From Paralithodes platypus (Eukaryota > Arthropoda > Malacostraca > Decapoda > Lithodidae): DNA of 64,000 nucleotides. The position numbers and the translations under genes are program-made. The stretch covers positions 17,703,138-17,767,137 of the forward strand of contig CM064506.1 in assembly GCA_032716605.1 (NCBI GenBank), in the 5' to 3' direction. Shown here piece by piece: positions 57,401 through 64,000 of this stretch. Each line of letters starts with the position of its first letter. The first letter of the stretch is position 1. The notes beneath the pieces are model-generated. The model was not told the DNA's origin. It searched no databases and saw nothing but the letters and a program-made list of their open reading frames with translations.

Positions 57401-60400
57401 TATATTATTCTGTATACCTTTCCTCCCTACCTCCCCACATCCATATTATTCTGTATACCTTTCATCCCTACCTTCCTACATCCATATTATTCTGTATACC
57501 TTTCCTCTCTACCTCCCTCCCTTCTTACATCCATATTATTCTGTATACCTTTCCTCCTCCCTACTTACCTCCCTTCCTACGTCCATATTATTCTGTATAC
57601 CTTTCTCCCTACCTTCCCACACATCCATATTATTCTGTATACCTTTCCTCCCTACCTCCCTACATCCATATTATTCTGTATACCTTTCCTCCCTACCTCC
57701 CTATTATTCTGTATACCTTTCCTCCCTCCCTTCCTACATCCATATTATTCTGTATACCATTCCTCCCTACCTTCCTACATCCATATTAATTTGTATACCT
57801 TTTCCTCCCTACCTACCTCCCTTCCCACATCCATATTATTCTGTATACCTTTCCTCCCTACCTTCCTATATCTATATTATTCTGTATACGTTTCCTCTCC
57901 TCCCTCCCTACCTTCTTACATCCATATTATTCTGTATACCTTTCCTCCCTACCTCCCTTCCTACATCCATATTATTCTGTATACCTTTCCTCCCTACCTC
58001 CCTATTATTCTGTATACCTTTCCTCCCTACCTTCTTACATCCATATTATTATGTTTACCTTTCCTCCATACCTCCCTACATCCATATTATTCTGTATACC
58101 TTTCCTCCCTCTCTCCCTATTATTCTGTATACCTTTCCTACCTCCCTTCCTACATCCATATTATTCTGTATACCTTTCCTCCGTACCTTCTTACATCCAT
58201 ATTATTCTGTATACCTTTCCTCCCTACCTCCCTCCCTTCTTACATCCATATTATTCTGTATACCTTTCCTCCCTACCTACCTCCCTTCCTACATCCATAT
58301 TATTCTGTATACCTTTCCTCCCTACCTCCCTTCCTACATCCATATTATTCTGTATACCTTTCCCCCCTACCTTCTTACATCCATATTATTCTGTATACCT
58401 TTCCTACCTACCTCCCTTCCTACATCCATATTATTCTGTATACCTTTCCTCCCTACCTTCCTCCCTTCCTACATCCATATTATTCTGTATACCTTTCCTC
58501 CCTACCTTCCTACATCCATATTATTCTGTATACCTTTCCTCCTTACCTTCCTACATCCATATTATTCTGTATACCTTTCCTCCCTACCTTCCTACATCCA
58601 TATTATTCTGAATACCTTTCCTCCCTACCTTCCCACATCCATATTATTCTGTATACCTTTCCTCCCTACCTCCCTACATCTATATTATTCTGTATACCTT
58701 TCCTCCCTACCTCCCCACATCCATATTATTCTGTATACCTTTCATCCCTACCTTCCTACATCCATATTATTCTGTATACCTTTCCTCCCTACCTCCCTCC
58801 CTTCCTACATCCATATTATTCTGTATACCTTTCCTCCCTACAATCCATATTATTCTGTATACCTTTCCTCCCTACCTTCCTACATCCATATTATTCTGTA
58901 TACCTTCCAACTTACTACCATATTATACTGTATACCTTTCATCCCTACCTACTTACATCTATATTATTCTGTATACCTTTCCTCCCTACCTCCCCACATC
59001 CATATTATTCTGTTTACCTTTCCTCCCTACCTTCCTACATCCATATTATTCTGTATACCTTTCCACCCTACCTCCCTACATCCATATTATTCTGTATACC
59101 TTTCCTCCCTACCTTCCTACATCCATATTATTCTGTATACCTTTCCTCCCTACCTTCCTACATCCATATTATTCTGTATACCTTCCTCCCTACCTCCATA
59201 TTATTCTGTATACCTTTCCTCCCTACCTTCTTACATCCATATTATTCTGTATACCTTTCCTCCCTACCTTCCTACATACATATTATTCTGTATACCTTTC
59301 CTCCCTACCTCCATATTATTCTGTATACCTATCCTCCCTACCTCCCTCTCTTCCTACATCCATATTATTCTGTATACCTTTCCTCCCTACCTCCCTACAT
59401 CCATATTATTCTGTATACCTTTCCTCCCTACCTTCCTACATCCATATTATTCTGTATACCTTTCCTCCCTACCTTCCTACATACATATTATTCTGTATAC
59501 CTTTCCTCCCTACCTCCATATTATTCTGTATACCTATCCTCCCTACCTCCCTCTCTTCCTACATCCATATTATTCTGTATACCTTTCCTCCCTACCTCCC
59601 TACATCCATATTATTCTGTATACCTTTCCTCCCTACCTTCCTACATCCATATTATTCTGTATACCTTTCCTCCCTACCTTCCTACATACATATTATTCTG
59701 TATACCTTTCCTCCCTACCTCTCCATATTATTATGTATACCTTTCCTCCCTACCTCCCTCTCTTCCTACATCCATATTATTCTGTATACCTTTCCTCCCT
59801 ACCTCCCTACATCCATATTATTCTGTATACCTTTCCTCCCTACCTTCCTACATCCATATTATTCTGTATACCTTTCCTCCCTACCTTCTTACATCCATAT
59901 TATTCTGTATACCTTTCCTCCCTACCTCCATATTATTCTGTATACCTTTCCTCCCTACCTTCCTACATCCATATTATTCTGTATACCTTTCCTCCCTACC
60001 TTCCTACATCCATATTATTCTGTATACCTTTCCTCACTACCTTCATATTATTCTGTATACCTTTCCTCCCTACCTTCTTACATCCATATTATTCTGTATA
60101 CCTTTCCTCCCTACATCCTTATTATTCTGTATACCTTTCCTCCCTCCCTTCCTACATCCATATTATTCTGTATACCTTTGCTCCCTACCTCCCTCCCTTC
60201 CTACATCCATATTATTCTGTATACCTTTCCTCCCTACCTTCTTACATCCATATTATTCTGTATACCTTTCCTCCCTACCTTCTTACATCCATATTAGTCT
60301 GTATACCTTTCCTCCCTACCTTCCTACATCCATAATATTCTGTATACCTTTCCTCCCTACCTTCTTACATCCATATTATTCTGTATACCTTTCCTCCCTA

Positions 60401-63400
60401 CCTTCTTACATCCATATTATTCTGTATACCTTTCCTCCCTACCTACCTCCCTTCCTACATCCATATTATTCTGTATACCTTTCCTCCCTCCCTACCTCCA
60501 TTCCTACATCCATATTATTCTGTATACCTTTCCTCCCTACCTACCTCCCTTCTTACATCCATATTATTCTGCATACCTTTCCTCCCTACCTTCTTACATC
60601 CATATTATTCTGTATACCTTTCCTCCATACCTCCCTTCCTACATCCATATTATTCTGTATACCTTTCCTCCCTCCCTACATCCATATTATTCTGTATACC
60701 TTTCCTCCCTACCTTCCTACATCTATATTATTCTGTATACCTTTCCTCCCTCCCTCCCTACCTTCTTACATCCATATTATTCTGTATACCTTTCCTCCCT
60801 ACCTTCCTACATCCATATTATTCTGTATACCTTTCCTCCCTACCTTCCTACATCTATATTATTCTGTATACCTTTCCTCCCTCCCTCCCTACCTTCCTAT
60901 ATCTATATTATTCTGTATACCTTTCCTCCCTCCCTCCCTACCTTCTTACATCCATATTATTCTGTATACCTTTCCTCCCTACCTTCCTACATCCATATTA
61001 TTCTGTATACCTTTCCTCCCTACCTCCCTATTATTCTGTATACCTTTCCTCCCTACCTTCTTACATCCATATTATTCTGTATACCTTTTCTCCCTACCTC
61101 CCTACATCCCTATTATTCTGTATACCTTTCCTCCCTACCTCCCTATTATTCTGTATACCTTTCCTCCCTCCCTTCCTACATCCATATTATTCTGTATACC
61201 TTTCCTCCCTACCTTCTTACATCCATATTATTCTGTATACCTTTCCTCCCTACCTCCCTCCCTTCTTACATCCATATTATTCTGTATACCTTTCCTCCCT
61301 ACCTACCTCCCTTCCTACATCCATATTATTCTGTATACCTTTCCTCCCTACCTCCCTACATCCATATTATTCTGTATACCTTTCCTCCCTACCTCCCTAT
61401 TATTCTGTATACCTTTCCTCCCTCCCTTCCTACATCCATATTATTCTGTATACCATTCCTCCCTATCTTCCTACATCCATATTAATTTGTATACCTTTCC
61501 TCCCTATCTACCTCCCTTCCCACATCCATATTATTCTGTATACCTTTCCTCCCTACCTTCCTATATCTATATTATTCTGTATACGTTTCCTCCCTCCCTC
61601 CCTACCTTCTTACATCCATATTATTCTGTATACCTTTCCTCCCTACCTCCCTCCCTTCCTACATCCATATTATTCTGTATACCTTTCCTCCCTACCTCCC
61701 TATTATTCTGTATACCTTTCCTCCCTACCTTCTTACATCCATATTATTATGTTTACCTTTCCTCCATACCTCCCTACATCCATATTATTCTGTATACCTT
61801 TCCTCCCTCTCTCCCTATTATTCTGTATACCTTTCCTACCTCCCTTCCTACATCCATATTATTCTGTATACCTTTCCTCCCTACCTTCTTACATCCATAT
61901 TATTCTGTATACCTTTCCTCCCTACCTCCCTCCCTTCTTACATCCATATTATTCTGTATAGTTTCCTCCCTACCTACCTCCCTTCCTACATCCATATTAT
62001 TCTGTATACCTTTCCTCCCTACCTCCCTTCCAACATCCATATTATTCTGTATACCTTTCCCCCCTACCTTCTTACATCCATATTATTCTGTATACCTTTC
62101 CTACCTACCTCCCTTCCTACATCCATATTATTCTGTATACCTTTCCTCCCTACCTTCCTACATCCATATTATTCTGTATACCTTTCCTCCTTACCTTCCT
62201 ACATCCTACTCCATATTATCCTGTATACCTTTCCTCCCTACCTTCCTACATCCATATTATTCTGAATACCTTTCCTCCCTACCTTCCCACATCCATATTA
62301 TTCTGTATACCTTTCCTCCCTACCTCCCTACATCTATATTATTCTGTATACCTTTCCTCCCTACCTCCCCACATCCATATTATTCTGTATACCTTTCATC
62401 CCTACCTTCCTACATCCATATTATTCTGTATACCTTTCCTCCCTACCTCCCTCCCTTCTTACATCCATATTATTCTGTATACCTTTCCTCCCTACTTACC
62501 TCCCTTCCTACGTCCATATTATTCTGTATACCTTTCCTCCCTACCTTCCCACATCCATATTATTCTGTATACCTTTCCTCCCTACCTCCCTACATCCATA
62601 TTATTCTGTATACCTTTCCTCCCTACCTCCCTATTATTCTGTATACCTTTCCTCCCTCCCTTCCTACATCCATATTATTCTGTATACCATTCCTCCCTAC
62701 CTTCCTACATCCATATTAATTTGTATACCTTTCCTCCCTACCTACCTCCCTTCCCACATCCATATTATTCTGTATACCTTTCCTCCCTACCTTCCTATAT
62801 CTATATTATTCTGTATACGTTTCCTCCCTCCCTCCCTACCTTCTTACATCCATATTATTCTGTATACCTTTCCTCCCTACCTCCCTCCCTTCCTACATCC
62901 ATATTATTCTGTATACCTTTCCTCCCTACCTCCCTATTATTCTGTATACCTTTCCTCCCTACCTTCTTACATCCATATTATTATGTTTACCTTTCCTCCA
63001 TACCTCCCTACATCCATATTATTCTGTATACCTTTCCTCCCTCTCTCCCTATTATTCTGTATACCTTTCCTACCTCCCTTCCTACATCCATATTATTCTG
63101 TATACCTTTCCTCCGTACCTTCTTACATCCATATTATTCTGTATACCTTTCCTCCCTACCTCCCTCCCTTCTTACATCCATATTATTCTGTATACCTTTC
63201 CTCCCTACCTACCTCCCTTCCTACATCCATATTATTCTGTATACCTTTCCTCCCTACCTCCCTTCCTACATCCATATTATTCTGTATACCTTTCCCCCCT
63301 ACCTTCTTACATCCATATTATTCTGTATACCTTTCCTACCTACCTCCCTTCCTACATCCATATTATTCTGTATACCTTTCCTCCCTACCTTCCTCCCTTC

Positions 63401-64000
63401 CTACATCCATATTATTCTGTATACCTTTCCTCCCTACCTTCCTACATCCATATTATTCTGTATACCTTTCCTCCTTACCTTCCTACATCCATATTATTCT
63501 GTATACCTTTCCTCCCTACCTTCCTACATCCATATTATTCTGAATACCTTTCCTCCCTACCTTCCCACATCCATATTATTCTGTATACCTTTCCTCCCTA
63601 CCTCCCTACATCTATATTATTCTGTATACCTTTCCTCCCTACCTCCCCACATCCATATTATTCTGTATACCTTTCATCCCTACTTTCCTACATCCATATT
63701 ATTCTGTATACCTTTCCTCCCTACCTCCCTCCCTTCCTACATCCATATTATTCTGTATACCTTTCCTCCCTACATCCATATTATTCTGTATACCTTTCCT
63801 CCCTACCTTCCTACATCCATATTATTCTGTATACCTTCCTCCCTACATCCATATTATTCTGTATACCTTTCATCCCTACCTTCCTACATCTATATTATTC
63901 TGTATACCTTTCCTCCCTACCTCCCCACATCCATATTATTCTGTTTACCTTTCCTCCCTACCTTCCTACATCCATATTATTCTGTATACCTTTCCACCCT
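42428..64000 (+). repeat. 41-bp pyrimidine-rich satellite, more than 21.5 kb, open at window end
   Basis: The basic unit is 41 bp and contains CATCCATATTATTCTGTATA then CCTTTCCTCCCTACC. Units lengthen or shorten in the CCTA/CCTC part, usually in steps of 4 bp. If the mean is near 41-43 bp there are about 500 units. The plus-strand unit has no stop codon in any frame, and 41 is not a multiple of three, so the frames cycle (YIHIILYTFPPYLPT, SILFCIPFLPTF, LHPYYSVYLSSLPS) and stay open for up to 1,980 codons (56777-62719). These are not genes. The left edge (42428-42650) is degenerate, as at satellite borders. Confidence 0.98.
55010..63740 (+). repeat. higher-order duplication inside the 41-bp satellite (period about 4.93-4.97 kb)
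   Basis: Private variants recur at fixed distance: CTTCATATTATTCTG at 55082 and 60040; TTAATTTGTATACC at about 56514 and 61484, and at 57789 and 62718; GAATACC at 57332 and 62265, and at 58611 and 63543. Within each large copy a 1.23-1.28 kb block is also duplicated (57332 to 58611; 62265 to 63543). Confidence 0.85.

Noticed and set aside
56777..62719. 1,980-codon open frame and similar frames of 200-1,509 codons across 42.5-63.5 kb
   Set aside because: They are readings of a stop-free 41-bp satellite unit in rotating frames, with no domain, no start context and equal openness in all three plus frames.

Overview
This is 64 kb of eukaryotic DNA with no supportable host protein-coding gene. 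It consists almost entirely of repeats: miniature inverted-repeat elements (MITEs), tRNA-derived SINEs, dead LINE fragments, dinucleotide microsatellites and five large tandem arrays. The mix of CR1-like and RTE-like LINEs, tRNA-derived SINEs, very dense (GT)n/(GA)n/(TA)n tracts and TTAA-flanked MITEs suggests a marine invertebrate, most likely a crustacean such as a decapod. That is an inference; no host gene is present to confirm it.

Layout. Positions 1-11.5 kb hold MITEs of two related TTAA-flanked families (called A and B here), a third palindromic TTAA family (C), a TA-flanked family with CAG-type ends (G), a foldback family (D), SINEs and microsatellites. 11.56-14.93 kb is a satellite of about 44 bp per unit. 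15.34-17.03 kb is a very uniform 26-bp satellite. 17-29 kb holds more MITEs, a 5'-truncated CR1-like LINE (minus strand, 19.84-20.82 kb), an 84-bp-period minisatellite (22.2-23.3 kb) and a frameshifted RTE-like LINE (minus strand, 24.85-26.46 kb). 29.46-31.01 kb is a purine-only-like G/A minisatellite. 31-39.7 kb is again MITEs, SINEs and LINE 3' ends. 39.7-42.33 kb looks like poorly corrected sequence leading to a 100-N gap (42,328-42,427). From 42,428 to the window end is one pyrimidine-rich 41-bp satellite, more than 21.5 kb long and open at the right edge.

How the parts relate. Several elements can be dated against each other by nesting, and three MITE insertions have a paralogous empty site inside this same window, which proves their target sites directly (TTAA for B and C, TA for G). 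Both mid-window satellites appear to begin inside a mobile element: the 44-bp unit resembles the terminus of MITE C, and the first 26-bp unit encodes the CR1 motif TDLGVTI. Short scars TA-CCGG-TA and TA-CTG/CAG-TA are strikingly common and can be shown to be 5-6 bp insertions by comparing paralogous repeats; they look like excision footprints of TA-targeting transposons. The very long open frames of the 41-bp satellite (up to 1,980 codons) are a by-product of a stop-free repeat unit, not genes.
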